A DNA stretch of 64,000 nucleotides from Nothophaeocryptopus gaeumannii (Eukaryota; Ascomycota; Dothideomycetes; Mycosphaerellales; Mycosphaerellaceae): assembly GCA_031771865.1 (NCBI GenBank), contig JASISA010000001.1, positions 992,001 to 1,056,000 of the forward strand, given 5' to 3'. The position numbers and the translations under genes were made by a program. Shown in pieces: positions 9,634 through 20,336 of this stretch (the stretch's first letter is position 1; the number at the start of each line of letters is the position of its first letter). The notes under the pieces were generated by a model. The model was given only the letters and a program-made list of their open reading frames with translations. It made no database searches and had not been told where the DNA came from.

Positions 9634-10614
9634 ATGTACAAGCCACATCTACCGCCGACCGCTACCGTAGGACTCCGGCCTACAGTCACCAAAGATGTTA
9701 CTCCCTGCGCTGTCCTCCTGGCTATCTACCTCATAGCTGCCGCCATCAACCAAATTCGATTCCAAGTCAATCGAAGGCGACACCACAAACTCCTGATGTC
9801 ATGGGCGCTCTTCGGATTCTGCATGGTCCGCGTCGCCACCTTGACTCTACGTATAGCATGGGCCACCAGACCGCACAACGTCCGCCTTGCGATCGTGTCT
9901 CAAATTCTCACCAATGCTGGCATTTTGATCGTGTACGCTATCGACGTGTTGCTGGCGATTCGCTTGCTCCGGGCTCTGCATCCCGAATTCGGCTGGAATC
10001 GCCCGCTCGACCTCTTTCTCAAGGCGAATTACTGGGCTCTCGCAGTTGCGATCATTCTGGTCATCTCATTCATCGTTCCGGTATTCTACACATACGATGC
10101 TGGCCTTCTCAACGCTTCGAAATGGATTCAACGTGCCGCAGGCCTATACATCCTGCTTTTTGTCCTGATCGCCCCGACATTATACGGGTTGGCTTTGCTC
10201 TGGCCACGATCTGCCAAATGGGAGGACTTTGGCACTGGCAACATGAGTAGCAAGATCATCATCTTGGGCACTGCACTCTTCTTCACGCTGTTCATCGCTG
10301 GCTTTCGTACAAGCATTGGATGGGTTAATCCATCGCCTTTGTCGCATCCCGCATGGTACGACTCGCGAGCTTGCTTCTATGTTGTCGAGCTCGGCTTCGA
10401 AATCATCATCATCTACCTCTTCACCTTCACGCACTTCGAGAAGAGATTTTGGATCCCCAACGGGAGCAAGGGACCTGGAGATTATCATGCTTTGACGTGC
10501 CCTACTGCTGCAAGTGAAACGCATGGCGAGGAACAGCTTATGAATGACCAAGAGCAGGGACGATCGGTTGAAGAAGAGAAGGGGGTAGACAAGTCAAGGG
10601 CATCGACTGCGTAA
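9634..10614 (+). CDS. DUF3112-type seven-helix membrane protein
   Basis: This 326-residue protein has about seven hydrophobic helices and a charged cytoplasmic-looking tail (residues about 285-326). The arrangement and motifs (NRRRHHKLLMSWALFGFCMVR, RIAWATRPHNVRLAI, SQILTNAGILIVYAIDVLLA, HPAWYDSRACFYVVELGFE, then FEKRFWIPNG) match the fungal DUF3112 family of unknown function. The ATG at 9634 is the simplest start. An alternative first exon exists: ATG at 9563, a GTAAGT donor after 9595 and an acceptor just before the PHLPPTA segment would join in frame and replace the first three residues, but the intron would be only 47 nt. Transport or sensing are possible roles; neither is shown by the sequence. 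Confidence 0.82.
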   Translation: MYKPHLPPTATVGLRPTVTKDVTPCAVLLAIYLIAAAINQIRFQVNRRRHHKLLMSWALFGFCMVRVATLTLRIAWATRPHNVRLAIVSQILTNAGILIVYAIDVLLAIRLLRALHPEFGWNRPLDLFLKANYWALAVAIILVISFIVPVFYTYDAGLLNASKWIQRAAGLYILLFVLIAPTLYGLALLWPRSAKWEDFGTGNMSSKIIILGTALFFTLFIAGFRTSIGWVNPSPLSHPAWYDSRACFYVVELGFEIIIIYLFTFTHFEKRFWIPNGSKGPGDYHALTCPTAASETHGEEQLMNDQEQGRSVEEEKGVDKSRASTA

Positions 10615-11654
10615 GGAGGTCACTAATTTCTCTGCAATTATCGTACAGTGCTCGTCTATCTGCGGGCCAAAAGAGACCCTCACAAGGCGCCGTCCTGCGT
10701 CGTTCTGTTCATTCGGCAGTACGCACGGCATACAGCACAACGAAACGAAGACTCCTCGAGATCTCAGCTTTCTAAGTCTTCTCCGCCCCCCAATCCGGTG
10801 CAGCACGTGAAAGCTAGACGACAATGGTAAATACTAACGCCCCCGATCAGCGTCTGGTCTAGGCTCAGTTTTACAGTTTGTGGTCAACAACTCGGCCTCA
10901 GTGCTAGTCTTTTTAATACGAACGCAAATACACCACGCCATTCCACAGGAGATTGGCATATTATGTTTAGCGAATTGATCCGATTCCTGGAAATGTACCC
11001 TGCGCAACTAGCTTCACGGATGTCTTGAGTGCAACGAAGTCTCTCCGAGCTACCGACTTATCCTTCACCTAGCACACTGGTTCCCAGGTCTTCTGCTGCT
11101 ATACAGACACGAATCAGTCGGATCCTGGGGTCCAGGACTTGTACGGTTGCTGCTGGCTCATCTGAGATTCGGCCTTCGCTCTCTCTCAACCTAGACGCAG
11201 CCTCGTAGCATAAGCATAGTCCAGGTTTTGAGGACTCGCGATCAATGGCATAACCCGGTGGACTATTCGCCGTTCCTGTCTAGGCGTATATGCCGCTTCT
11301 CCCGCTAATGTGAGCGTAGTGTCTTACCTTGAAGATCAAACAAGGATTTTCACGCCCCAGTTCAGAAGTCTTGGCGTTTCATCTGCACCGAAAGAGTAGT
11401 GCAGTGAATACGAGCGACTGGTAGCAAATTCCAGTGCTCTACGACTAATGAACACGAGGAAATGCGCACTCCACAATGCTTTATAGGCTTGATCTGGAAC
11501 GGGATGTCTCTCACGACCGTGCTCACTCCACTCCCCCGATCACAAGTTATGAGATCCTGGCTCCAGGACCACCCACGAGAATGGTAGACGTCCGGCGGTC
11601 AGCTGGCATTCAAAAGTAAAGGCATATCGCAAGCTTGCCATTTCGAAGCCCGTC
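10615..11654. other. Gene-free kilobase
   Basis: About 1 kb without any supported gene. It holds the 3' flank of the DUF3112 gene and the upstream region of the broken GT32 gene. I see no repeat, transposon end or RNA signature. Confidence 0.5.
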
Positions 11655-12590
11655 ATGAGCTCTACCCTCCATGCTGAACCTCCAGCGCTTCTGCCGACTG
11701 ACCGGAATCCTCTCATTCTCTGCCTCATCTACCTCCTGTACCTCGGTACCCACCACATCCTCTTCGACACCTACCTCAAATCCCTTTCCATCACCTTCAA
11801 CGACTTCTCGCCAACCTACATCTCCGCCCTCAAAGCCTCCATCACATCCAACGAGCCCACAGAGTACGACTATGACTCTTTCCCAATCGACAATTCAAAT
11901 GACATCCCACCTATCATCCACTTCATCTGGTTCCAAAACTTCTATTCCTCCCATCTCGAGATTTCCGACATCCCCACGCAAGGATCTAATGCTCCCGACC
12001 TCTGCGCGGAATATAATCCGACCTTTGACATTCGAAGTTGGAACGCCACGTCCACGAGGGAGCTGCTAGAGGAGCGTTACCCCTGGTTCTTATCCACATA
12101 CGATGGATATCGCTATCCAATCCACCGCGTCGACGCCATAAAATACTTGCTCCTCTACCACTACGGCGGGGTATACATGGATCTGGATATCCGCATGTCG
12201 ACGCTCTCTCGTTCCTTTACTGGGCCTTTCGGCTTCGTTCCCGAAGGCGAGTCCCATGGTTATGAATAATGATTTGATGGCGTCAACGAAAGAACATAGG
12301 GTGACGGAAAGGATGACAAGGGAATTGAAGGGTCATAATTGGACTTTGGTGTTTCCGTACCTTACGATAATCTGGAGTACGGGCCCGGAGTTTGTGACGG
12401 ATGTGTTGAGGGAGTGATGGGGAGAAGGAAGAGGAGAGGGTTATGTGAAGGAGAAGAGTAAGGAGGCTCGTAAAATGAGATTCTAATCTAATCAATGCTG
12501 TCGAGTAAGACGCTGATGTCGATCTAGGTGCCGACCAATTCTACATCTTGCCGCAGGATTTCTACTCTGAGGAGTATAAAGATCCCTAGG
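11655..12590 (+). pseudogene. Broken GT32 glycosyltransferase
   Basis: The first 600 bases encode a clear family 32 glycosyltransferase (OCH1-like, type II membrane protein): a near N-terminal membrane anchor (LILCLIYLLYLGTHHILF), IPPIIHFIWFQ, RYPIHRVDAIKYLLLYHYGG and the metal-binding DXD in VYMDLDI. The frame then ends prematurely at 12269. The continuation of the domain is still readable in the +1 frame from about 12261 (NNDLMAS, LKGHN, FPYLTIIWSTGPEFVTDVLRE), which places a one-base insertion in the GGTTATG text at about 12260. That frame meets a TGA at 12415-12417. A further conserved piece (DQFYILPQDFYSEEY) lies near 12530-12585 beyond more stops. With at least one frameshift and one nonsense codon the gene cannot make the full enzyme. 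The intact form would add mannose-type sugars in the Golgi. Confidence 0.8.
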
Positions 12591-13011
12591 GACTTCTAAA
12601 AAATCTTTTTCTTCTACATGCCGCCATCGTCTCGATCTCGCATATCCCCCAGACGGGTTCCAAAAGCTCCGGAGATCCGCGCGCACACCCAATATGGAGA
12701 TCCCCGTACGCAGTGCAACGCCATGGAAGTTCGCCGTCCATCCCCAGCGAAGAGACCTCCAGCGATACCTCATGACCGTTCGACAGCAGAGATGTCAGTA
12801 AACCATTGTCATGCGAGAAATGGACGACATACAAGTTCTGCAAACAGAAAGCCTCTCTCCGCGCTGTCGTCTTCTGCTCCCAATCTTGCGTCTCCCTTGC
12901 CCGTCGAGCTTCTGCGCGATCATGTATGAATCGTCCTATCGGGCCGATTGCTAAGACGGTGGCGTTTGCGCCAACTGTTTTGATCCTGAAATTTCCTGCG
13001 TAAGTCGCCAT
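12586..13011 (-). CDS. Possible orphan protein (weak)
   Basis: A 141-residue frame starts with ATG at 13011 (MATYAGNFRIKTVGANATV) and ends at 12586, abutting the relic of the GT32 gene. The internal text GRFIHDRAEARRARETQDW and the mix of hydrophobic and charged residues look protein-like, but no family is recognised and an overlapping plus-strand frame exists. It may be a lineage-specific gene or chance. Confidence 0.3.
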   Translation of the reverse strand: MATYAGNFRIKTVGANATVLAIGPIGRFIHDRAEARRARETQDWEQKTTARREAFCLQNLYVVHFSHDNGLLTSLLSNGHEVSLEVSSLGMDGELPWRCTAYGDLHIGCARGSPELLEPVWGICEIETMAACRRKRFFRSP

Positions 13012-13240
13012 TGGACATGGTATGCAAGTATAACTGAAGGTGCGCAAGAGGATGTTGGAGATCAGGCAGCCATAAACGAGCAATTGTCCCTTGCGTCGCC
13101 AGCATACGATTCGTTACCAGTGTCGCCCCACCTTACCTGATGCGTAAGAGCCGGGAATATATCGTACAGAGCTGAGACCTTGGTCTTCGTTACGGGACTG
13201 AGCGGAGTTCACAATAGCAATTCGAATGCATCCACCCATC

Positions 13241-13870
13241 TCACCATCGACGTTTCCCGTTCTCCATCTCCTTCTCCATCAACTCCACAAGCTCGTTCTC
13301 TAATTCCCGCTCCGCTCTCGTTAATGTATTCTCTGAAGGCGTTTGGCACTCGCTCGCCCGGATCGTGTTCAAATGTCCTTTCCTAAGCATTGGCGCAAAG
13401 ACCGTTTCTTCTCCCTTGCGAAATTCGTACAAAGCTTTACTCTCAGCTCTCTTCTTGTCAAGGTCGAACTTATCCATATCGTAGTACCAGGGAGGAGGGG
13501 TTGCGCGGCGGATGCATTCGCGGCTTGGGGAGGGCAAGTTAGTGACAGAGTCAACGTTCGAAAGGAAGGGTCCGGCGAAGGCATGCAATTCCTTGTAACA
13601 ATGCTCATCCTTCTCGGCTGGCGATTCTGCCTCCCATTGCTGCTGCTTAAGCTGGGCGTTAAGATGAACCTTGCGGACCAGATAAAGAGCAGTCCAACTG
13701 CCAAAACTGAAGGCCAATGAGTTGAAGAAGACCACACTTCTCGTTGGCTTCTCCTTGCTTGAGAGTGCGGTCCCGGTGTGGTTACACAGCATATTCGAAG
13801 AAGGGGCATAGCCCGTCTCAAGACCACGTGTAACGCGAAACGTGGTTCGAGGTTTTGTCGTCCAGCTCAT
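13241..13870 (-). CDS. Orphan protein with one membrane segment
   Basis: A single-exon frame of 209 residues starts at the ATG at 13870. One probable transmembrane helix lies at about residues 45-65 (SVVFFNSLAFSFGSWTALYL), followed by a polar region with VRKVHLNAQLKQQQWEAE, a PPPWYYDMDKFDLDKK stretch and a strongly charged helical C-terminus (RAERELENELVELMEKEMEN). I do not recognise a family. The length, ATG start and orderly composition suggest a real membrane-anchored protein, perhaps mitochondrial or ER, but the location is inference. Confidence 0.5.
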   Translation of the reverse strand: MSWTTKPRTTFRVTRGLETGYAPSSNMLCNHTGTALSSKEKPTRSVVFFNSLAFSFGSWTALYLVRKVHLNAQLKQQQWEAESPAEKDEHCYKELHAFAGPFLSNVDSVTNLPSPSRECIRRATPPPWYYDMDKFDLDKKRAESKALYEFRKGEETVFAPMLRKGHLNTIRASECQTPSENTLTRAERELENELVELMEKEMENGKRRW

Positions 13871-14155
13871 TGATTCCTATCCCCATGGTCTGTGAGTGTC
13901 TCACCCAACTTCTCAGCGAACGTCGACATGTGTATAGGGTTATTCACGCCCTTCGCCTTCATTCCTCTCGCGACTTATTCTTCCGATCCAACCTCTCCTG
14001 AAAGGAGCTCCCTCAAGGGTCCCGGCGGAACTATCACACACGGGAAACGGCGATAATAAACGTGGTACGCCGCACTCATCCTGCAAAGGTCCACAAGTCT
14101 TCGCTCTGCTTCCGTAATAGCGGGCAGTGAGTTGCATTTCCGCTCTTCCTCCTAC

Positions 14156-14416
14156 CTACTCATTCACGGTTAGCCTCAACTTGGAAGAGTATGTGTATTG
14201 TAGGGTGAAATCTGTGACGTACACTTTCTCCTCACAAAGCTCCACTCTTTCATCCCAAGTCATCTTCTGCCATCGTTGTGCTTCAGGACTTCGGAACCAG
14301 ATGTTATTCCATATTGAGTGTGGGGCGGTATACTCGTGGATTACCACAGTGCCGACTGTAGCGAAGGAGATTGCTCTCCAGAAATATCGTTTAAGGAAAG
14401 ATCTTGCCGTTAGCAT
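14156..14416 (-). CDS. Small orphan membrane protein
   Basis: An 86-residue frame starts with ATG at 14416. It has a basic N-terminus (MLTARSFLKRYFWRA), a hydrophobic segment (ISFATVGTVVIHEYTA) and a polar tail with WFRSPEAQRWQKMTWDERVE. The layout resembles small mitochondrial or ER membrane proteins. The last 25 codons may be intronic, since GTGTAC follows the CEEK codons, so the 3' end is uncertain. No homologue is recognised. The next gene downstream, also minus-strand, is another single-pass orphan. Confidence 0.4.
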   Translation of the reverse strand: MLTARSFLKRYFWRAISFATVGTVVIHEYTAPHSIWNNIWFRSPEAQRWQKMTWDERVELCEEKVYVTDFTLQYTYSSKLRLTVNE

Positions 14417-14921
14417 TTCGGAACGAAGAGATATAGCGTTGGAAGCAAAAAGAGAAGCGTGTCTCCTGCCATCCGACAGCGATACTCTGGCCTTTTATAT
14501 TGACTCTTCCCTTGCAGCAGGGCAATCGTGAGAGTGATGAGGCCAATGAAAGTGACGAGCGAGCAAAGTGGACTGCTCAGCCGCTCGGCCAGCCCCTTCG
14601 GCGTTTGAGCTGGGGTGTTGTGGGGCTTCTGTGTAACGCAGTCGGATAAGGCGTGTGATTTCCAATGATGGTCCAGACGCAAGAAGACCAGTAATAAAAG
14701 TACATTGAATTGGAGCTATTCATACATTAGAAGAAGGCATGCTAATAGAACACGGGTATCGTGAAGGAAGGGTGACCACCGCTCTCGAAGCCAGATTGCA
14801 TCGATGGTCACTGTATGGGTACTCGGAACGCTGCAAATATTATACAGAAGGAAGTGTCTTGCAACGTCAAAAAGAGGATCTGTCGTTCGGCATTGAGAAG
14901 ATAGGATCATTCGATGCCGTG
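14417..14921. other. Intergenic, no gene seen
   Basis: Nothing beyond the flanks of two minus-strand genes is supported. The 3' end of the zinc-finger gene is at 14922. Confidence 0.5.
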
Positions 14922-17500
14922 TTAAGGGATGGGGGAAGCCTGACCCGCGAAAAGTGAGGCCCAGATTTGCTTCTTCTCCTCGTGAGTCAAGCCTCCCGAA
15001 GCGATGGCGCTCACATCGAGCTCTCCAGTAGCAGACCGGATGACAAGAGCTTGTCGTCGATGCTTGTATCGTCCGCGCTCATGAGTATGTCCGGTCAGAC
15101 ATCTCACGTCATTAACTCGCTCGCAGTGAGTGCAAGCTATCCCAGATTCAGCAAATTTGTTGCGCGGAGGCGATGAGGAGACGACGAATGATTCCTCGTG
15201 TATCTCCTTGACGCCACGCGAGGTCAACTTGTCCTGGATGCCGTACAAAGTTCCCATCAGGCCTCTGGAACACTTTTCCGGGGGCGTGCTCCGGGGGAGA
15301 TGGATGTCACTAACAGCTGATCCATTAGATGACACGGCTTTGGTGCCTAGGAGCTGAAAGGATGCAGTGATCGGTGTTGAAGGCTGGTCCTTGTCGTCGT
15401 AGTATTCGGAAAAGTCGAAGATGGCCGACAGGCTTCCACTGGAATCGTGTTGAGGTCGCGATGGATTGATACCGGCGCTAATCTTTTGAGAGTCTAGCTC
15501 TGCACAAAGCTCTCTCGAGACTGGTCTGATAGGCAGAGCTTGTTTTCTCGTAGACTGTGAACGTGATACGGAATCAGGATGTATTGCGCTGTTTTCCGAG
15601 ATCGGTCTTTTCCCTTTGCCATTCGTTGCAGGCGCTGTGGGATGCGATGGGACCATTTGTGCTGGAGGTATTGTAGGCAGAACATCTGGTAAGAATGTTG
15701 CATAGGTACGATTGACCGTGCGTGACGATTCCGTTTCGGGTGCTCTCGCATCGAAACTTCCGCTGTTGACTGTTGAAGATGCTATGCGCTGAGATAGAAA
15801 CACATCTGCGGCGTCTTCTTTGATGGCCATTTCCTGGAAATGGGGCCGAAGTTGCGTCGCATCATTGCGGACATGAGCTTTCGAGACGGGATGCGAGATG
15901 CTACTGACACTAGACAGGTTCTGCGCTGGGGAATGCGGCCGGATGTACTCCAGATCGGGTTGAAGCTGGTTCCACATCGTTCTGTTTGTTGTCGTGCCTT
16001 CGTAAGACGGAGCGGCAGCGTTTGCCAGTAGTTCAGGATGCTGTAAAGCAGCTTCGTTTTCGAGGTAGAGGCTTGTTTCTTGTGGCTGCTCTCCTGTCCG
16101 ACCATCGTGAAGCAACTCAGGCTGAACGTCGTAAGCTCTGGACTCGATAATTTCTCGCGTCGAGTTCAACGGCTTGATCGGACCATGTCTAAATGACTGA
16201 CGTGGGTGGTTGACTTGTTTGCCTCGCTTCGGGTGTGCAGAACCATACTGTAGGCTTTGAAGGGAGAGTCGCTGCATCGCAGGATCAAGTCGCTGACCAT
16301 GAGCTTCTCTGCGAAGTGGAATCAGGGGTTGCACAATTCTGAGAGACGCCGTCGGCAGACCGAGGACAGTGGCGACCATTTGATCCACGTCGTTGAACCC
16401 CAAACGACTGCGGATGGGTTGTCCTGAAGGCGCTAGACCCCATTCCAGTCTTTCTGCAAGCCTTCTTGCAGTGTCTGACCGAAGTGAGAGGACAATATCC
16501 TTACACATGTGCATGGTCAAGCTGTTCTTTTGGCAATAGGAGTAGAGGGCAGCAAACAGATACTGATGCTGTCCGGGCGTTGCATCTCTTCCTTCTTGAA
16601 GCAGGGTCCAGACGCGTTCTTGGTGATGCCAATTTCGATGTGAGTCTCCTGGCCGCTGGTTGAGGACGCATTCACCATTGAAATGCTCATAGAACTCCAG
16701 GGCATTGCGCCAGATCCTATTGTGTGTCGAGCACGTGAACCGAGGCCTCTCATCACACAGTCGGATCTGATCCCAGGTTCCATGATGGCCAGTAGTCTTG
16801 CGATGTCGGTCTCTCTGTTCTTCGTTTCGCGCAATGTTCTCGCATCTCGGACACACCCATCCGTCACCATAGCTCTCGATTGCGAGGCGAACATCGCCCA
16901 GGTGTTGGCAGCTTTTGATCCAGTGTTTGTTACGATCGCCTTTTCTGGCCATGGTCTTTTGGCAGTGAGAGCAGGCAAATCGGTTCAAAGCCTGTTTTTC
17001 TGAGAGAGAAGGCTTCTCGGGCGAAAGCGCGGCCGATGAATATGTTATTGAAGGCCTGTAAGGAGTCGGAGGTGGCGGCATCGCCAGACTAGCTTCTGTA
17101 GCCGCGCACAATTCAGCATCGGTTGGATAGGGTAAGTCTATACGGTTCTGCGGAAGATGGTGATGGTGCCTTCGGTCGGTAGAACTCAGGTGCGGATCTG
17201 CCCCGAGGAGCGCGTACGATGATGGTTTTGTCGAGGCATGATGAGGTGCTTGGAAACCATCGGCGCCGTAATCGCTGAACGTAGGCGATACACATGATCG
17301 AAGAGAAGGGAAGGAACGGGCGGAATAGGCTGTGTGCGAAGAAGCTCGCGACGTAGAACGAGCATTGCTGAAGAGAGAGGTAGCATTGCTGAAATCGCTG
17401 TCGAACGTAGAGGTTGAGTCGCGCCCTTCAAATGTTAGCAAATTGTCCGGCTTCGTGACCTTCTTTGCTTACATTGTGCACTCAATGAGTCCTGATCCAT
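14922..17500 (-). CDS. C2H2-type zinc-finger protein
   Basis: Exon 1 (17473-17500) encodes MDQDSLSAQ and ends in phase 1 at a GTAAGC donor. A 47-nt intron with a perfect TGCTAAC branch site leads to exon 2 (14922-17425), for 843 residues. Without exon 1 the frame would lack an ATG. After a Ser/Thr- and Pro-rich N-terminus come C2H2-like modules at about residues 158-235: FACSHCQKTMARKGDRNKHW, then WVCPRCENIARNEEQRDRHR, then FTCSTHNRIWRNALEFYEHF. The middle is low in order. A last Cys/His cluster (IACTHCERVNDVRCLTGHTH) lies near the C-terminus. Fungal proteins of this type are usually nuclear and thought to be transcription regulators. DNA binding here is inferred from the fingers only, and the spacing within them is not fully canonical. 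The targets are unknown. Confidence 0.75.
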
Positions 17501-18370
17501 GTCTGGCGCAATGCACCGACCGACAGTCCAGTTGTTGGAGAATCCAGAGGACGTGGCTGTTGTGAGAGCAATGTAATATATGTAAGGAGCGTGAAGCCCA
17601 AAGGGCAGTTTAAAAAAGAGTGTCGGGCAGGAAGCGGTAAGAGGCAAGGCTGTGAGTGCTTGGCCTTGGACGGTACTTATCATATTGCCAAGCACCCATA
17701 CCGACTCTCGCTCGAGCAGAGCCTCGCGGGCGCTGTAGCTCTCACTGAGGGCGCAGCGTCATGACCTCCAAGGCGCCATTATGCGGGCCGAGGGCGAGCA
17801 TTCAACAAATGGCTGCGATATCAGTCAGCTTTGCATGTGTAAAGGCACGTGCTGTGAAAGCCCTCGTCCCGTCCCGTGCATCCTTCGCGACAGCTCGGGC
17901 CCACCCAGAAGAAGCGCTTGTGGGGTTTCGTGCAGATACCAATGAGAAAACGTTCTGGTGTCTTCTTGATTGCATACATTTCTTTCATGCATTTCTAGTC
18001 AGTCTTGAGCGAATCATTGAGCACAATTTTGGACCGAGAAGACTCACGAATCTGGCCAGCTGGCAATATGATGCATCATCCCCTTTTGTGTCGAAGGCAA
18101 CCACCTGCGGAGTTGCGGCCTCTCGCTTATGCCTACTTAGGTGCATGCGCTCTCTGATCGACAGGTGTCAACTGACTATTGACGACATCGAGCATTGCAG
18201 GCGTCGTCTGCGAGACTCAGTACTTTGTAAAGATGAGGCGTTTCAACCTGAAACGACGCTATGAGAATGAATTGCTTGAGGGCTTCCTGCATGTTTGCCT
18301 TTTCTGTGTCCGCAGTAAGACACTTCGCATGGTTGCGTCCTTCTGTCTGCATCATAAAGCTGCTGCAAGT
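17501..18370. other. Intergenic between two minus-strand genes
   Basis: A plus-strand ATG frame of 167 codons (17761-18264) is present but has no family resemblance, erratic composition and no supporting signals. Otherwise this is the promoter of the zinc-finger gene and the 3' flank of the F-box gene. Confidence 0.4.
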
Positions 18371-19606
18371 CTATAGGCCCTGCCGTTGCCTGACGATATC
18401 CAATGCAAACCGATCTATCCAAGCGCCCCCGTTCCAGCAGTCAGTCAACTCAATCTTCACTTCCCGGTCGTCCTGTCTGTCCATGGCTGCTCGAATACGT
18501 TCCTCCATGCCGGTGTGGGTCAAATCACCATCCCGAACCTGGTTCAAACAGATCTTGCGAAGACTCTGCTTGCGCTCACTCACGAAGTTGAGTAGCGTTT
18601 CCGGTCGTATCCAAAGTCCAGCCACGCGAAGCTCCCGCAGTCTCGGCAATATTGGCTCACCAGGAAACGCGGCCTCGAATGCGATGAAGACGTGCTCATG
18701 AAAGCCTCGCATCAGATCTCTATTGTCGCAATCCAGTGAGATCTCTTCGACGTGATCTGACAACCGGAACGCCGCCATAAACTCAATGTACTGCCTCGAC
18801 TGCTGTTGCACATAGCCGTGATCACGTAGAGTACCAAAAATTTCGGGCGAGATGGTGATTTGTAGTTTCCGCAAGCACCGAAAGTTCGCTGCTGCTCCAA
18901 GTAAATCTTCGTGGCTGAAGGACGAGATCGGAACCCCAACTCGTGAATTTCCGATTTCCAGAGACCGCACTGGGAATCGACTGCGTACCATTGCCACAGT
19001 CACAACGTGGAAAGGGCGCGGATCTTTCTTGTACTTGCTACCCATCAGACAGTCGCTGTATCCGAGTTGTCTTGCTAGCAGCCGACATCCCCAAGGTTTC
19101 CGATCGCGATCCAGCTCGTCATGCATCACTACAATATCCGGAACATTTCGACGTGCCCTGAAGTTCTGAAAGATGTTGACGAGATACTCAGTGTCTTCGC
19201 CGAATTGGAACTTGCATTCCTCGTCGAACAGGCGTTGATACTCTCGTCTTTGGTTTCTGTTCTCTGCACGTGACGCTCGGCGATCAGCCACCGGAACATT
19301 GACCTTCTCCCATACACGACAGATATGATCCCCTTGAGTTCCACGCAGCTCGGCGGTTGAGAACCGCACTCGCTTGAGGCTCTTGCTGAAGATGGGATGC
19401 GCCGAGACCTCGCTCAGAGTCTTCAAACTGGCCCGAAGCGCGAGCAAGAAGGAGCGATCGGTGAAGTGGACTTTCAGCACGCTCCTAAGAGTAGCCGCAG
19501 CCAGTTCTCGACATGTTGCTCGAGTGTTCAGGAGGTCCGTGGGTTCCAAATACTCGGCAATCCATTCTAGAAGCTCCGTGGGCAAGGAGAGCAGGGTTGA
19601 AGACAT
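18371..19606 (-). CDS. F-box protein
   Basis: A 411-residue protein starts at the ATG at 19606, immediately before the F-box (residues about 2-42: LLSLPTELLEWIAEYLEPTD, LLNTRATCRELAAATL). The frame is open upstream, but the F-box at the very N-terminus fits fungal relatives. F-box proteins bind Skp1 and recruit substrates to SCF ubiquitin ligases. The remainder has scattered leucine-rich patterns (LRKLQITISP, VEEISLDCDNRDL, LPRLRELRVAGL) that suggest irregular LRRs as the substrate-binding part. The substrate is unknown. The gene is head-to-head with CYK3. Confidence 0.82.
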   Translation of the reverse strand: MSSTLLSLPTELLEWIAEYLEPTDLLNTRATCRELAAATLRSVLKVHFTDRSFLLALRASLKTLSEVSAHPIFSKSLKRVRFSTAELRGTQGDHICRVWEKVNVPVADRRASRAENRNQRREYQRLFDEECKFQFGEDTEYLVNIFQNFRARRNVPDIVVMHDELDRDRKPWGCRLLARQLGYSDCLMGSKYKKDPRPFHVVTVAMVRSRFPVRSLEIGNSRVGVPISSFSHEDLLGAAANFRCLRKLQITISPEIFGTLRDHGYVQQQSRQYIEFMAAFRLSDHVEEISLDCDNRDLMRGFHEHVFIAFEAAFPGEPILPRLRELRVAGLWIRPETLLNFVSERKQSLRKICLNQVRDGDLTHTGMEERIRAAMDRQDDREVKIELTDCWNGGAWIDRFALDIVRQRQGL

Positions 19607-20336
19607 GCTGAAGTCCGCGCCCTCGATACTGACCCAGAACGGAGGCAAGATGATCAGAACACCAGCCTGGTGGTACTGTAGCTGTTGACTCGGTAGACGC
19701 GCGTCTGAGGCCAACCCTGTCCAAGGCGGTGTCGGTATCGCGCAGTACTGGTTGATCGACCACGACCACGTTGACGACCTGACGACGTCCAGAGGCCGAA
19801 GAGTTCGGGAGATTGGCCCCCTGAGATGGTCACACAGGTGCAAGGGCGGCGTGCGAGAAGGCTTTTGTCATGGAGACGAAGAGGGAGAGCAAGTGAGGTG
19901 GGACAGAATCCATGACCGGCTTCAGGTTTCAGGCCAAGTCCGAAAATAGAGTTGGCAGCCGCGATCCGAGCCGGGTGAGTTTTGGACTGTTTGTTTACTT
20001 TACAGGGCAAGAGCTTCATCAACGACCGTGCTGGCCCAAGTATCGGCCAGCAAAGACTGGCATAACGGCATCTGCTGTGCATTCACCATCTGACGCTGTA
20101 CGACTGACATTATAATCAATACACATACATCGTTTCACATCACAGTGCAAGGGCTTGAAGATCTCCCGACCATCCAAGTGGATCCTGGAGTCCAAAGCCC
20201 GGCCTAGCAACCACCGCGACGACCACGCCCACTTCTCCATATTCAACTCCGCCAGTCGCGACGATCAAGCGAGACTCGACATGTATTGGTCTGTCCAATA
20301 ACCCTTCCACACTCACACTCGCTTGTTTCCGCGACA
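19607..20336. promoter_or_regulatory. Shared upstream region of F-box gene and CYK3
   Basis: This 730-bp region lies between two divergent starts (19606 on minus, 20337 on plus) and must hold both promoters. Pyrimidine-rich text (CCACACTCACACTCGCTTG) precedes the CYK3 start. No gene is supported in it. Confidence 0.5.

Noticed and set aside
14127..14531. 134-codon plus-strand frame overlapping the small membrane protein
   Set aside because: The minus-strand frame has a more regular membrane-protein layout and an ATG start. The plus-strand one has no coherent composition.
17761..18264. Plus-strand ATG frame of 167 codons
   Set aside because: Composition is erratic, there is no recognisable domain, and no splice or promoter features support it. 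Frames of this size are expected by chance in 64 kb.
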